A stretch of 64,000 bases of DNA. It comes from Tetracentron sinense. Taxonomy: Eukaryota; Streptophyta; Magnoliopsida; Trochodendrales; Trochodendraceae. The number at the start of each line of letters is the position of its first letter. Positions within the stretch are counted from its first letter, which is position 1. The notes beneath the pieces are model-generated. The model was not told the DNA's origin, did not search any database, and saw only the letters and a list, made by a program, of their open reading frames with translations. Position numbers and translations under genes: made by a program. Shown piece after piece: positions 1-11,600 of this stretch. Location of the stretch: positions 24,621,250 through 24,685,249 of the forward strand of contig CM026570.1 in assembly GCA_015143295.1 (NCBI GenBank). The letters are read 5' to 3'.

Positions 1-189
1 GATCTAGAGGCAACAATGGTTGATTTTTAGTGAGGTCATTATTACAATCATTCATTACTTTACACTTGTCCCTATTTCTCTATAGGTTTGTGTAGAATCC
101 TGTAAATCCATCAAACGTACCTTTCTTCCTAGAATCCTATAAATCTCTCGAAAATGTATCTTTCTTCCTATGGACTGTGGCTCTAAAGA

Positions 190-777
190 AGATTCTTACG
201 TGTGACCATTTGAAAAATAGAGGGTGAAGGATGACTAACTGCTATTATTTGTGCCTTCACGCGGAAGAGTCGGCGAATTACTTGCTTTTGCATTATGGGG
301 TCATTTTCTCTCTCGTCTGGGAGTGGATTGGGTTTTCCCTTCTTGATTTTAGAACTTTTTATCTTGTTGGTTCCTAGTGAGTTGGGATAGTGCTCATGAG
401 GCAATTTGGTCCGTCCTTCATGGGGCATTTCATGATCAATTTGGAAGGAGAGAAACAAGAGAGTATTGAAGGACTCTCCCTCTTCGGTTTCATGTTTTTA
501 TATGAGAATCAGATATATGATTTGAGTGGCGTCTTGCTCGTCAAAAGGGTGTGGATTGGGCAACTTTTTAGGGTGGGAAGCGTGTTCTATAGTGAAAAGT
601 GCGGCTTCTAGCCTTGACTCTGTATAGGGAATTCTCTATTCCTGTCAGTTTAGTTTTCCTTGTTTTTCGAGTTTACATCCTAGTAAACTCTCTCTCTTAT
701 TATTGTTGTAGCTGTTGAGGTGATATTTTTCCTTTAATATAATTTGCTGATTACCGATCAAAAAATAAAAAAAGGGA
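190..777 (+). mobile_element. L1-type LINE 3' fragment (copy 1)
   Basis: 5'-truncated, decayed LINE. Around 250-345 the + strand reads like the zinc-binding end of a plant L1 reverse transcriptase (zf-RVT): cysteine pairs, then an EES..YLLLH stretch and a W-rich tail. Several stops break it. The piece ends in an A-rich tail at about 757-777 after a TTTAATATAATTTG-type 3' UTR. The copy at 27299-27708 shares the stretch gaaacaagagagt and the same 3' UTR end, so they belong to one family. No clear target-site duplication was found. It lies in the intron upstream of the first visible protease exon, in sense orientation. Confidence 0.65.
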
Positions 778-1013
778 ATGGTTTCATTTTAAATGGAACA
801 ATTTACAAATTTTGGTACATTTAATTGTCCCATTATCTTATAAACTATTATTAAAAATTCACTGTTTAGATCAAAAATAGTCTTCATATTTTGATCTTTT
901 ACCATTGATTTATTGTGAAGAATACTATCTTCATCTCTTTGTGATTTTTATTTGTCCTATGATATTCTTTTCTTTTGTTTTTGTAGTGACGCTTATTTGG
1001 TTTGTTCTTTTAG

Positions 1014-1143
1014 GCTTTACTTTGCTAAAATTGGGATTGGGACTCCTTCAAAGGACTACTATGCTCAAATAGATACAGGAAGTGACATAATGTGGGTGAA
1101 TTGCATAGAGTGCAGCCAATGTCCGAGGACAAGCAGCCTCGGT
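1014..1143 (+). CDS. Aspartyl protease (A1 family) internal exon with first catalytic Asp
   Basis: First visible exon of a plant aspartyl protease of the aspartic proteinase 36/39 type, a family of secreted, often GPI-anchored A1 peptidases. It reads LYFAKIGIGTPSKDYY, then the first active-site motif DTGSDIMWVNC, then a Cys-rich CIECSQCPRTSSLG segment typical of this plant subfamily. The acceptor is ttttag before 1014 and the donor is gtatgc at 1144. The exon starts with the third base of a codon, so an upstream exon ending in two codon bases is needed; the first exon (signal peptide and pro-region) is outside the window. A second possible acceptor at 986 is less consistent with the family's usual boundary just before GLYF. 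A 155-bp intron follows. Confidence 0.93.
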
Positions 1144-1298
1144 GTATGCTTGTTCTTCTATTACATGTCTTGTTCCCAATTCCTTCCTCACTTCTTGGTT
1201 CAACATTATGTCATTCACAATTATTGCTTTGAAATATTAAACTTGAATTATTATAATGTTTTTTCTGATATATATGTTTGAATCTTTCGTTTGTACAG

Positions 1299-1546
1299 AT
1301 AAAATTAACACTATATGATCCAAAGGACTCTGCAACTGGAACATTGGTTACTTGTGATCAAGATTTTTGCAATGCCACATATGAAGGTCTAATGCCTAAT
1401 TGCTTCAATAATACACCCTGTACGTATGGTGTGGCTTATGCAGATGGAAGCTCAACTTTTGGATACTTTGTAGAAGATTTTGTACAATATAATCGAGTTT
1501 CTGGAAACCTCCAAACCACATCGGCAAACGAAAGAGTTATATTCGG
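1299..1546 (+). CDS. Aspartyl protease internal exon (N-terminal lobe)
   Basis: Continues the protease in phase 0 from 1143. The acceptor is ttgtacag at 1291-1298 and the donor is gtgagt at 1547. It encodes IKLTLYDPKDSATGTLVTCDQDFC, the YADGSSTFGYFVEDFVQY flap segment (conserved flap Tyr and the GSST/GYF pattern of the family) and TTSANERVIFG. Cysteines around residues 24-45 of the exon fit the plant-specific disulfides of the N-terminal lobe. The exon ends in phase 2 with GG; the next coding base lies 15.8 kb away at 17337 and restores Gly before CGAKQ. No stop or frameshift is present. Confidence 0.93.
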
Positions 1547-1664
1547 GTGAGTCAGATTTCTGTTCTTTCAATCTTATATCATGCATAAGAGAAAAATGTG
1601 TACAACCAATTGATGTAAATGTAAATTTCTAAGGTTGTAATTTGTGTCAAACCCCTCTTATGAT

Positions 1665-3396
1665 CATGGTTTAAAATATTGGCATTGATTTGTGTACCTA
1701 TAGGTAAAATTAGGAAATTCATCGTGGACACGCATGGTAACGCACATAAATGCTGTAAAAATTTAAGAAATGCAAGAAATGCATGGAAACTTAAAACTCA
1801 ACTTGTTTTAATGCAAAGATAAGCCTAAAATATGATAGATTCTTACAATTCTCGTTTTGACAATCTATATGAGGTAATGACGCTATACTTCCTAAAAGCG
1901 AGGATACGTAATGCATATATGTATAAATACACCGAATAACATAAGTCTAAACAATTAAAAGCATACATCTTTAATAAATCACTCAATTTTAGATAATACA
2001 AATAGATTAAAGATTAAACCTATTAAAACAAGTGTAAACGATTAGAACGCACAATAAAGTCTTGTAGTGTATGGGACATACACAAAGACAGTAATTTACC
2101 AATTAAGTAGTAGAAGCATAATTAAGGCATTCTATTTCAAAAAGTCAAAAAAAGACAGTAGTTTGCTTATGAGATTGCATATAGTACTACATTGTGTTAC
2201 GAGTGGCTTGAAATCACTGTTATTAGCTTCATTCCCCTTAAGCCGTATGTGGTATGTCTGCCAGGCATGGTTGTATTATTGAGCCCATTCTTACAACTCT
2301 AGTATTAAGCATAGTACTCTCTGCAGTACTACTGGTATGGTGTTAATTGTCAGCACATTTTGGTATGTTTTGGCTGTAATGTGTTGGTATGTCTCGAGTA
2401 AAAAGTTGTTTGAAATATAAATGTTATAGTATGTTGGGATGTATTTCGAACAGTTCCATATAACCTTGGTTCAAAATTTTTGTATTGGGGGCCATATTGG
2501 TAAGTTGAATATAGGTTACGTATTGCCGTATCATACCGTATTGGATGAATATAATGGAAAAAATCAGCATACGCTAAGAAACTCTTGGATACACAAGGAA
2601 AAACTTAGATACTTTAAATAAAATCTCTTTTAATGCAAATATAAAGTAAAAACAAATTAAATGAAGGCTCTCAACTACGTTTATAACCGTACATATTAGA
2701 GTTAAAAATTTTGTAAGTTAAAAAAGATGACGATGCTGATGAACAACTATGAAAAACTCAAACAATAGTCACTTAGCCAAGTATAGGCAATTCACTCTAG
2801 ATATTAAAACCTTATTTCAACGAATTATATAAAATATATTGAATTACAAATGTAAGTCTTTTTATACTAAATGTTACTTTGTTAGTTGATTTTTGATCCT
2901 ATAGATGAAATTATTTTTGAAGACTAAAATATGAGACTTTTTTTTGCCGGACTGGGGTTTAATAATGTTTTGATATAGTAGAATTTATGGAATTTTAAAA
3001 TTTGAGAAATACTATCATTTGATAATTGAAATTTTAGCCTAATCTCTAAAAATCGGATTTTGTTCTTGAACTAGAAAGTTGACTTCTTTTTTTTTCCAGA
3101 AATTTTGATCTATGATATTTTTTATTGAATTCAAATGGGGGTTTGACACAAAGTGAATGAAAGTAAAATTTACTTTTGTTTACTTAAAGTGATATTTTAT
3201 ATAAATAAGTTGTGCGTATTGGGTCTGTGTTGTGGCTTGTAATGCAAAGGAAATGAGAAATAGGTCCGTGGTGTACGACACAGACCGATACCGTGTTGAT
3301 TCAAGGGATTTTTTTGGTACCCACATACCGGATAGCTCCAAACCCGGTCTGTGCCAGACCCATTTCGCTCGATACGTATTGGTATTTTAAACCATG
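1665..3396. mobile_element. Non-autonomous TIR element, CATGGTTTAAAATA ends (hAT-like)
   Basis: The left end catggtttaaaata (1665) is inverted at the right end as tattttaaaccatg (to 3396). The flanking 8-mers cttatgat and catataac match at 5 of 8 positions, which would be an old 8-bp target duplication. There is no coding capacity. Interior segments recur elsewhere: 2625-2880 resembles 22725-22831 plus 23391-23490, and 2850-3190 resembles 12700-13206. It is therefore a multi-copy family. Near both ends there are degenerate ggtatg/cgatacg words. Confidence 0.5.
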
Positions 3397-3723
3397 CATA
3401 TAACTTCGTATAATATCGGTCGAAATTTCAAGAGATCAATTAGCAATTTATTAGTCGAAGTCGGCCGACGTCTAGAACAATAATGTGCCTGCCACTCTGT
3501 TTAGAGGACCGAACAATCTCAAATAAATGGACTACAAAACCCCATTAATGGACAACAAAAGTTTGAATAATTGAGTGCAAATGAGTGTTTTAAACCATCA
3601 TTTTGAGACCTATCTTCTCCTACAAGTAAAGTTGGGGTTTTGTGAGATGAGAGTTGGGGGATTTGTGGGGAAAGAAATGAAGTAAAAAAAAAACTAAAAA
3701 GAGGATATGATTTGAGGGAATAT
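3397..3723. other. Intron sequence, nothing recognised
   Basis: AT-rich intron sequence between a hAT-like element and the CACTA element. I see no ORF, terminal repeat or family match. Confidence 0.5.
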
Positions 3724-3751
3724 CACTTACCCTAGTCGACTAGCAATGAAA

Positions 3752-4165
3752 ATTCCGTCTCTAATAGTAATTTTCCGTGTCTAATACTATTAGACACGGA
3801 ACAAGAAGTCCGTTTCTAATATTGAATTAGAGACATAAATTTTCTGCGTCTAAAGCCTTTATTCGTAACAAATTCATTCATTTATGACGTCACTATTTTC
3901 CGTCTCTAATGATGATATGAGAGACGAAAATATTTCCGTCTCTAATATTGTGTTGGCAACAGAACTATTTCCAACTTTGAATTGATATTAGACATAAATA
4001 TTTCCGTCTTTAATTAATAGTTAGAGATGGAAATATTTCAGTTGCTAATATCTTATATGTGATGGAAATAGTTCTCTCTCTAACTATTAATTAGAGACGG
4101 AAATATTTCCGTGTCTATTGTCTAATATCATAATTTCATTAGCAACAGAAATATATCTGTCTTTG
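3752..4165. repeat. CACTA left subterminal repeat cluster
   Basis: About ten copies of a roughly 15-bp motif, attagagacggaaat or its reverse complement, spaced 20-60 bp apart and partly palindromic (gacggaaatatttccgtc). The same motif clusters at 7975-8312. These are probable transposase-binding subterminal repeats. Confidence 0.75.
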
Positions 4166-4484
4166 ATATCAAAACCTATTTCCTGTAACCTGTCACCTTT
4201 TTTCAATCATTCCACATAATATCCACATTCCTCATTCCAGATCCACATTATAAATCCACATCATTAATTAACATCCACAATCCATACATCCACATTAAGG
4301 AATACATACATTCATCAACTCTGTCACCAATCCACACTTCCACATTAACATTCACATACATTCATTAACCCTGTCAACACATCATCATCCACATTGCAAA
4401 TCTGATGAAGTAAAAGCCAAGCAAATCAATCTCCGAGATTCATATTGCAAATCAGGCCATACTTAGTAAACTCAAACGGAAGTT

Positions 4485-4856
4485 CTACACTAGAAACATC
4501 ACTTCGTTTGCATGATTGGGCCCGAATGCCGTGTGTAATATCCCGTGCATATCATCAATTACAGGGATATTCTCGTCTCTCACCACTTGGGTAATTGAAG
4601 ATCTAGGATGTGGTTTTTGTCCCTGGAAAATCCACGTAGTCGTGACATAATTCTTATCGAATCCATCGCAAATCAAATGCTCGTACCAATACGAATCCAT
4701 CTCATATCTAATAATATCGATTACTGCATTTTTTACAAAGACACTTGATAGTACTGTCAGTGTGTGTTGACTTACTAAATGTAAATCCAAGAAATTCTTC
4801 ACACCCGCTTTATATATATCACTCCATCTGTTTGCAGAAACCCAACTTTTATCCAT
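4485..4856 (-). pseudogene. CACTA transposase-associated domain (TNP2 N-terminus), truncated
   Basis: Starts MDKSWVSANRWSDIYKAG and continues VKNFLDL, then YEHLICDGFDKNYVTTTWIF. This follows the transposase-associated (Transpos_assoc) domain at the N-terminus of plant CACTA TNP2-type transposases, where MDKSW opens the protein and a YEHLI..GF..YTTWIFHGE-like stretch ends the domain. The reading frame is open 45 codons further upstream (to 4991), but MDKSW is the family start. The central Cys pairs expected in the domain are largely lost, and the protein ends 124 residues after this Met, so all catalytic regions are missing. Non-functional remnant inside the CACTA element. Confidence 0.75.
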
Positions 4857-5093
4857 GATGACTTTATCAACTGTTGTAATCACTAACAACAAAAGACAAT
4901 ATATACTTTCTTTTCCTTTTTTTCCAACTGTATATCTTCTCTTATTTTGCTGATCAAAAAAAAAAAACAGAAGACAATATATACCTGTCATTAGTGGATG
5001 CTACTGGTTGTGTGTACTACAATGAATGTGGATCATTAACTCAATGTGATATAGAACTGACACGCTATGATTAGGGTAATGCATGCACCATGG

Positions 5094-5568
5094 TTATTGA
5101 ATACATATTGGGTGAGGTCCTATCCCATTCAGGAATACATAATCCCCAAGAATCAGTAGCTCACATGCTTTGTTCAATTTAAAGGAAATTCTGGCAGCAT
5201 CTCCCATGGCTCTCCAAGTATACAATTTAGACAAGGGGTAGATGCATTCCTTGTCCAAATATGTACCCAGAGAACAATAGGGACGACTGACTGACGAAAA
5301 TATTCCAAAATTGAGTGTGCACGGGCGACTAACACATGCTTCAGGATTATGCATTCCCAAGCTGTCCACACGGACAATTCAAGAATCATTTGCTGACAAA
5401 TACTCCTCTTGACATACAGGACAGATTAGTTGTTAGATGCAATGTAGTCCACGTAGGAATTAAACATCGTAATCTACAACGAATCCATCCATAGTGATGA
5501 TAAGAGAGGCACTTATCAGACAATGATTCTTGAACGGGAGATCTAAGTTTCAATGCATGGACATTCAC
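5094..5568 (-). other. Coding-like segment of unknown origin inside the CACTA element
   Basis: Three overlapping - strand open stretches (60-91 codons) occupy one block upstream of the transposase-associated ORF, with coding-like composition and low A/T runs compared with the surroundings. They could be frames of one frameshifted gene. I recognise no domain. One frame contains CPVCQEEY, which resembles the start of a RING finger, but no further metal ligands follow in order. Candidates are a captured host gene fragment or remains of the element's second gene (TNP1-like). Function unknown. Confidence 0.3.
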
Positions 5569-5628
5569 AATGACATATCCTATAAGAGGAGTATCGGTTA
5601 AAAATAATCAACAATAACAAGATGCTAA

Positions 5629-5840
5629 TGGGGCATTTGGATTGGATTTTATTAGCAAAAAATCAATTCTGATAAAATAAATTGTCAAATAATAGTGTTC
5701 GGGGAATATGAAATTGAGTCTATTATCTTCGTATTCCACAAACTTATTATTTGAAAAAGTGATTATTTGATTATTAATTTTATAAAATCAATTTTATCAT
5801 AATTGATTTTTGGTTAATAAAATCCAATCCAAACGCCACC
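5629..5840. mobile_element. Tourist/PIF-Harbinger-type MITE, TSD taa
   Basis: A 212-bp element flanked by taa (5626-5628 and 5841-5843). Left terminus: tggggcatttggattgg. Right terminus, inverted: ggtggcgtttggattgg. The inverted repeat continues for about 50 bp. The TTTGGATTGG core and the TAA target site are typical of Tourist-like MITEs. It is nested in the CACTA element. Confidence 0.8.
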
Positions 5841-6556
5841 TAAATAAAAATGATTTTTCACAAAATAATATCGACAAGGAAAAAAAAAGAAAAGCAAAAT
5901 AACAAGAAAAACAACTTCACCTTCTTTACATGCTGTAATTAAACTACATAATTGGGAGGGGGTGTTGTTAATGTAATTAAAGAAGATGTGGAAGGTGAGG
6001 CTACTCACGAGTTCACTAATCATTAGAGTTCTTATTTATTTAAAATCAGTAAGATGATTATCAAGGGAAAAAATGCTTTATAGAGGGATTCTATCATACT
6101 AGACTTCTTAAAGTTTTTCTCTAGTAAGAGATTTTAGCTTTGTTAGTAGTGTGGGTTGTATTAATTAATAAAAATTGTATTACTTTTAGTAAAACTTCTA
6201 AATAGACAACTTTTAAGTAGTTTACCTGCATTAGAACTTCCAATTAAGTGGTTACTTAGAACTAGTAATTATGTAATTAGCATAGTTTAATTCATAATGG
6301 TTTCACATGATAATAAAAATAATATGATATTTATTTACTAAAAACCAAAATAAAATATAATAATCTTTTGCAAATTTGTGGCAAACGGTTAATAATGTCT
6401 AATAAAAGTATAGAAAATAGGTTTCTTTAAATAAAGTCTTAAAAGTTGTTTGTAATTATCAAATCAATGGATATAAAGTTTCTATACTTTAGACCCTAGA
6501 GATGGTCTACCATCCTCTTTATGCTTGCATGACTTTTTCCAAAAGAGATTTAAGAG

Positions 6557-6754
6557 TAGGGCTGCATTCAAGCCAAGCTGTCTCGTGAGCTCGACTTGTT
6601 TAAGCCAAGTTCAAGCTTGTATTTTAGGCTCGAACAATTTAGCCAAACTTTTATTTTGGCTGATATTTTTAAACAAGCCAAGCTTGAGTCTGATCCTGAG
6701 GACATTCTCATATTTTTAGCTTTAAGTTTGGCTCGTTTAGAGGTTGGTTAGGCT

Positions 6755-6818
<64 letters not shown>

Positions 6819-7202
6819 ACTTTTCAAGTTATAATGAGGTAATAATAATAGAAGAAATTTAAAGCAAAAACCCAAACTCTCTAATTCTGAACCGAGGACA
6901 TTTTTAATCCGGTTTTTGTGTTTGATTAGATTCATTTCATGTAGTTTCTTGTATTCTAATTTTATAATAAATATATTTATTAAAATTATATAAAAATGAT
7001 CAAAATAACCCTAAAATTTGAATCAAACTTGAACTAGCCCGAGCTCGGCTCGACTTGAATCAAGTTCAACCTCGAATTGAGCTCCGAGCTCCATCAAGCT
7101 TTAACATTTGAGCTCGAATCAAGCTCAAGCCGAACTCGAGAATGTTCAAACCAAGCCCAAGCTTGGTTAAGTTCGGCTCAACTCAACTTGAATGCAAGTC
7201 TA
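6557..7202. mobile_element. hAT-type MITE, TAG...CTA ends, 8-bp TSD
   Basis: A 646-bp element. The 8-bp target duplication is tttaagag (6549-6556) against tttaaaag (7203-7210). Termini: tagggctgcattcaag and, inverted, tagacttgcattcaag. The interior is built of degenerate inverted caagcc/ggctcgag/gagctcg words around an (AT)n core. A related block lies at 63113-63530. No coding capacity. Confidence 0.8.
6757..6812. repeat. (AT)n microsatellite
   Basis: About 28 uninterrupted AT dinucleotides in the centre of the hAT-type MITE. Confidence 0.97.
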
Positions 7203-7639
7203 TTTAAAAGTGTGGTATTGAGTTGGCTCAATCAATTAACATTGTCAATATCTAATTATAGACTATTGATAGTTAATTTTTTAATTTCCTTGAGTCATTT
7301 GAGCATATCATTTCCCTTTTCAAAAATGTCATATTTATGTCAACTAAAAGAAAATATACAATCTGATCAATCAACAAAACAAAAAATATGACATAATTAT
7401 GTCATTTAATCAAACTATGGAAATTAATCAAACAATTGCATGAAAACAATTATACTAAAAATCAGCATCTACTAGCACATCGTTTAGCCACTAATTACTA
7501 CAAAGTTTAGTCCAACATTATTAATATGAGTTTAAATATAAAAAAAAATACCCTAGCAAACAAAGGTCTGAGCAAGAGAACTTGCGCAGAGTCCACAATC
7601 GATGATGGGCGTGGAGTTGGTGGCACGAAACCTGCACAA

Positions 7640-7912
7640 AGTCCACAGTTAGAGAGAGAATAGAGTAGAGAAAGAGAGAATAGATAGAGAGAGAGAGAAT
7701 AGAGCAGAGAGAGAGAGATAGAGAGCGAGAGAGACAGAGACAGGAGAGAGAGAGAGCTTGGTAGAGATAGAGAGAGAGAGAGAGAGCTCGGTAGAGATAG
7801 AGAGCGAGAGAGGAGGAGACAGGGGACTTGCAGTGCTTGTCAGCAGTGGTGGGCATGGTCGGAGCTGGTCAGAGCCGAGAGGAGGAGAGAGAGAGAGAGT
7901 GAGAGAGCAGAC
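7640..7912. repeat. GA-rich microsatellite region
   Basis: Degenerate (GA)n with scattered interruptions such as gagatagagagcgagag, inside the CACTA element. It creates long artefactual Ser/Leu/Arg/Glu-rich open frames on both strands that should not be annotated as genes. Confidence 0.95.
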
Positions 7913-7974
7913 AAATTTTTTTTGGGGGGAAATACGAGTTTCGCGGGTTAGGGATTTAGTAAACGCATATAACA

Positions 7975-8312
7975 TTATTAGAGACAGAAATATTTCCGTG
8001 TCTAATACAATTTAATCATTAGAAACAGAAATATTTCTGTCTCTACTACTCTATACGTTTTAGACACGGAAATATTTCCCTTTCTAATGTTTGTTTAACT
8101 TAGAGATGGAAAATTTCCGTGACTAACAACACTTCCGTGTCCAACCAAATTAGAGACGGAAGATATTCCGTCACTAATATCTATTATATTAAGCAAAATT
8201 GACTAAATGTCGGAATATATATTAAAGACGGAATAGTAGTGACGGAATTTTTTCCATGTCTGTAAGTGAGATATTAGAGACGGAAAAATTTCCATCTCTA
8301 CTATTCCATTGC
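7975..8312. repeat. CACTA right subterminal repeat cluster
   Basis: Repeated gacggaaatatttccgtctctaa-type units in both orientations, matching the cluster at 3752-4165 and lying just inside the cactacaac terminus at 8335. Confidence 0.75.
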
Positions 8313-8335
8313 TAGTCGGTAGATTTGTTGTAGTG

Positions 8336-10501
8336 GTCTTGGAGATTGTTTGGAGAAGAAGATTCGAGCTTCTGAGTTTGACAATAAGGTGCCTCCATTC
8401 TGCAATATCTTTTGTAATTTTTTGGAAAGATGGACCATTGTTGCTGTAGTATTTTATGGCAGTATTTGCAAGAGTTAGAACATCTAGAAACATGTGCAAC
8501 TGTACATGCACATGCCACCTGATTCATTGCACTACACGTTGTATATTATATTGATAATTTCTACTTCACTTTTCAAATCATAATCTTGATTATTTATGTA
8601 TATTAATTAACGAAATGATGAGTCATTATATATTTTTTATTAAAAATAGTTAATTTAGAAAACCAAAGTACATTACAATTAATAGATATATATGTAATCG
8701 GTGAACCATTACGTATTTCTGTTTGCAACTTTGATAATTCTAGTACATTACTTTTTAATTAGGGAATTAGAGATAATAAGATTTATTATGTTTAAAAATC
8801 ATAACAAACTTAATTAATTAGAATACATGTTAATTGTATTATGTGATGTTCTATGACTATCAGATGTTACAACTTACAAACCGGATAGACCTACAGGTTT
8901 TGGCAGATGCGAGCAAAAAATATATCTATATGTAATTTGTATTAATAATAAAAACATATTTTAATTTTTTTAAATTAAAAATTAGAAATAATCTTCTTCC
9001 CCAAAAATGAATAATCCGACCAAGTTGTAGATCAGATGCTTCTAATTATCATATAAAGATTCAAATGGAAGTATTGAATTTTTGGGGTGAAATTTAGAAA
9101 AATTCTTGTTTTATATCATATTTTCCCTAATTTCATTTTTAAATGTAGTTTAAATTCTTAAAATTATGTGAAGATGCTTCAATTTGATGTATCTTCACAC
9201 AATTAAATTAATTACATGCTATTGGTATGAAAAAAAGTTTAGAGTGCATTCAAAGCGATTTACCTTGTTTTGGAAATACTCATCGATCTATAAAACCCAC
9301 CCAAAATATGTGTTTATATGCAGACTGTTGGAGATGAATACCCAAAATAAGTTTAACCCTCCAATATGGGTATTGATTCAAGAAAGGGGGAAAATGGAAT
9401 TTTTGAGTAAAAAATGAGTTCGCTCAAGAAAAATATAACTTTTGTCGACTTTGGTTCTTATTGACTGAAGTCAAGTCAATGTATTGTAATTTATATAAAG
9501 CTTTCTTAACGTTTTGGTTAATGTTATCGAAACTATCAAAGCTTAGTGAACCAAAACCCTGTAGAAAATGGAAGCGTTTTAACACGTCTTCACTGAAGCT
9601 TACTAAAACATATAAATTTTATAAACCTTGCAGGTTGGTTTTATTTCAGCATCCATGGAAATGGAAGTGTTTCGTAGGAAACATTAGGAAATGTGTCAGG
9701 ATTATATAGTATTCCTATCGTAGGTATGTTTCGTGTTGGGTACATGGATAGAAAAGTGTTTAGTTGAAAACATTAGTAAATGTGTTGATGTTGTAACCTA
9801 TGGTATCAATTTCAGTTGAGTGAGAGAGGGTCCTGTTCTCTTGCAAGTATTGCTGATATTTGCGAGAAAAGTTTTCTTAGCTGTTACTAGACAAAAGAAA
9901 CTTTGCCAAATTTAATCCTAATCATAGTGTGAAAAGTTTGAATAACTCTCATGTCTCCCAACGGTGGAAATATCTCCCAGGATATAAAATTTACAATTTT
10001 CACCAATTTATTTTGCTGGAAAAAGTTCAATTTTGTACATTGCTTTCAAAAACTATCAAAGAAAAATTGGCCTCATTTTGTACATTGCAATAATTCAAAA
10101 TTTCAGTTAAAATATTGAGACAACCTCATTTTTTATTGGAAATTTTGTAGAACTCCCCTAAACTTAGGCATACTAAAAAAAAAATATACTTTTTATTCCT
10201 ATTTTTCTTTATGTTTGATAAGTAACTGCAAATTTCAAATTATATAAGTTGTCATATTTGGGGAAGAGATTTACCTTCATACAGAAGACTCCTACTTACA
10301 CCACTCTTAGCAAGAGATGCAGCACTACAAGCTGCATCTTTAAGGGTAAGAGAAAACAACAACACCCACTCTCTAAACAATTCTAGTTTGATCACTAGTA
10401 TTGGAATTTTTCCATTGAGTAGCTCCTCTCAGCTTCACCCAACAAGTAGCATAATAGCATTAATGAGGTTAACGCCTTTCTTGGATTTTCTATTTAGTTC
10501 T
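8336..10501. other. Intron sequence without recognised features
   Basis: AT-rich intron sequence between the CACTA and copia elements. A weak local duplication is seen near 9660-9790 (aagtgtttcgtaggaaacattagg against aagtgtttagttgaaaacattag). A - strand open stretch of 102 codons next to the CACTA end (8203-8511) has no recognisable domain. No gene is supported. Confidence 0.5.
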
Positions 10502-10710
10502 TGTTGTGATTGGCCTAAGTCAATAAGTCCACCATAGCATGTTATATTATTTATTAGTTTGATCCTCTTTACACATTAGTATGGGTATTTATATCCTTAC
10601 AATGTCTTTTTAATAATATAAAAGGAGTGTGTATTCAGAAAATACACTCTTCCTTTCTCTTCTCTAAACAAGTTTTCTTTCTCTTTTCTCTAGGATTCAA
10701 TATTTCTACT
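10502..10710 (+). repeat. Copia 5' LTR
   Basis: A 209-bp LTR beginning tgttgtgattggcc and ending tatttctact. It contains a TATA-like taataatataaaagg region and a pyrimidine-rich stretch downstream. It pairs with 15334-15542. Confidence 0.9.
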
Positions 10711-10722
10711 TGGTCTTAGAGC
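10711..10722 (+). other. Copia primer binding site
   Basis: tggtcttagagc directly after the 5' LTR matches the initiator-Met tRNA site TGGTATCAGAGC at 10 of 12 positions. Confidence 0.75.
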
Positions 10723-11600
10723 ATGTTTTTCATTCAAAATCATTGAAGGAAATTTACCAGGGAAAAACAAAAGGAACCAAAACAAATTCATTAGCTGCTG
10801 ACATCAGCAGCCGCACTAACACCCCTCATCTTGGGTATGAAGATACCTACTTGGAAAAAATTATTAAATGTGATTTGCATTTTGTGAAGGATATTTGATT
10901 ATGTTTTGCCACCCGAAGTGATGCTATAGAAGAAAAATAGATTTGATTAATCTGATTAGTGTGCTCTGTTGGGTTTTTTTTAGCGGGATCAATTTTTTTT
11001 GATCCTTTGTGAAATCCAAGAATGTTTGTGCCTGGAGATTCGAGGTTGGGAGAAGGATTTTTCTAGAGCATAGTTGCTGCCCTTCCTTGTTTTTTCCTTT
11101 TTTGGATTCTAAAGTCCCATGGTCCGAGATTTGATTGATCCGTTGAGATTTAGGACAGTGTGTGTTGGCTGCATTTGTATAAATCAAAATTTCTTCATCC
11201 TAGTTGGGTGTTGATTGGGTGTTTGAGAAACCTCAGATTTGCTTATTTAGCATTTACTTACTTCGAAAGTTATAGAATGTTAGAAATCAGTGGTGTGGAG
11301 GGTAGTGTACTTCCTCAAGTGCTAGGGGCCTTGGAATTCTATTATATGGAAATGTTCAAGGTTCTAAATGTTGATATCGTACGACATGTCGCACCGGTGG
11401 GATAAAGAAATATTGGGGATATATTGCAAGATATATCGTTTATCAGGGATTTTGCATGTTTCGATGGAAAAAGAGGGGAAGAAAATGAAATTTTGCAGTG
11501 AAACTCCATGAAATATATGTTAATACACATTTGAGAATTAAAAAAAAAGAACAATGTATATAAGAGATGTAATGAGAAGAGAGCAAAGATGTGTGCTGAC

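Larger units (their letters stand above)
3724..8335 (-). mobile_element. CACTA (En/Spm) transposon, decayed, with nested MITEs
   Basis: The right end, read inward on the - strand, is cactacaacaaatctac, the classic CACTA terminus. The left end keeps cactt and, a few bases in, the same gactagcaatg block. Both ends carry clusters of the subterminal repeat ttccgtctctaat in both orientations, as CACTA elements do for transposase binding. Inside, on the - strand, lies a TNP2-type transposase-associated domain (4485-4856); the catalytic part is absent. The expected 3-bp target duplication is not visible (tat versus gtc), so the left boundary may be eroded. Two MITEs (5629-5840, 6557-7202) were inserted later. 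Confidence 0.8.

Noticed and set aside
5386-5568. CPVCQEEY as a RING-finger gene
   Set aside because: Only the first Cys pair fits; no ordered His/Cys ligands follow and the frame has stops.
7521-8015. Open frames up to 111 codons on both strands
   Set aside because: Produced by the GA microsatellite (Ser/Leu or Arg/Glu repeats).
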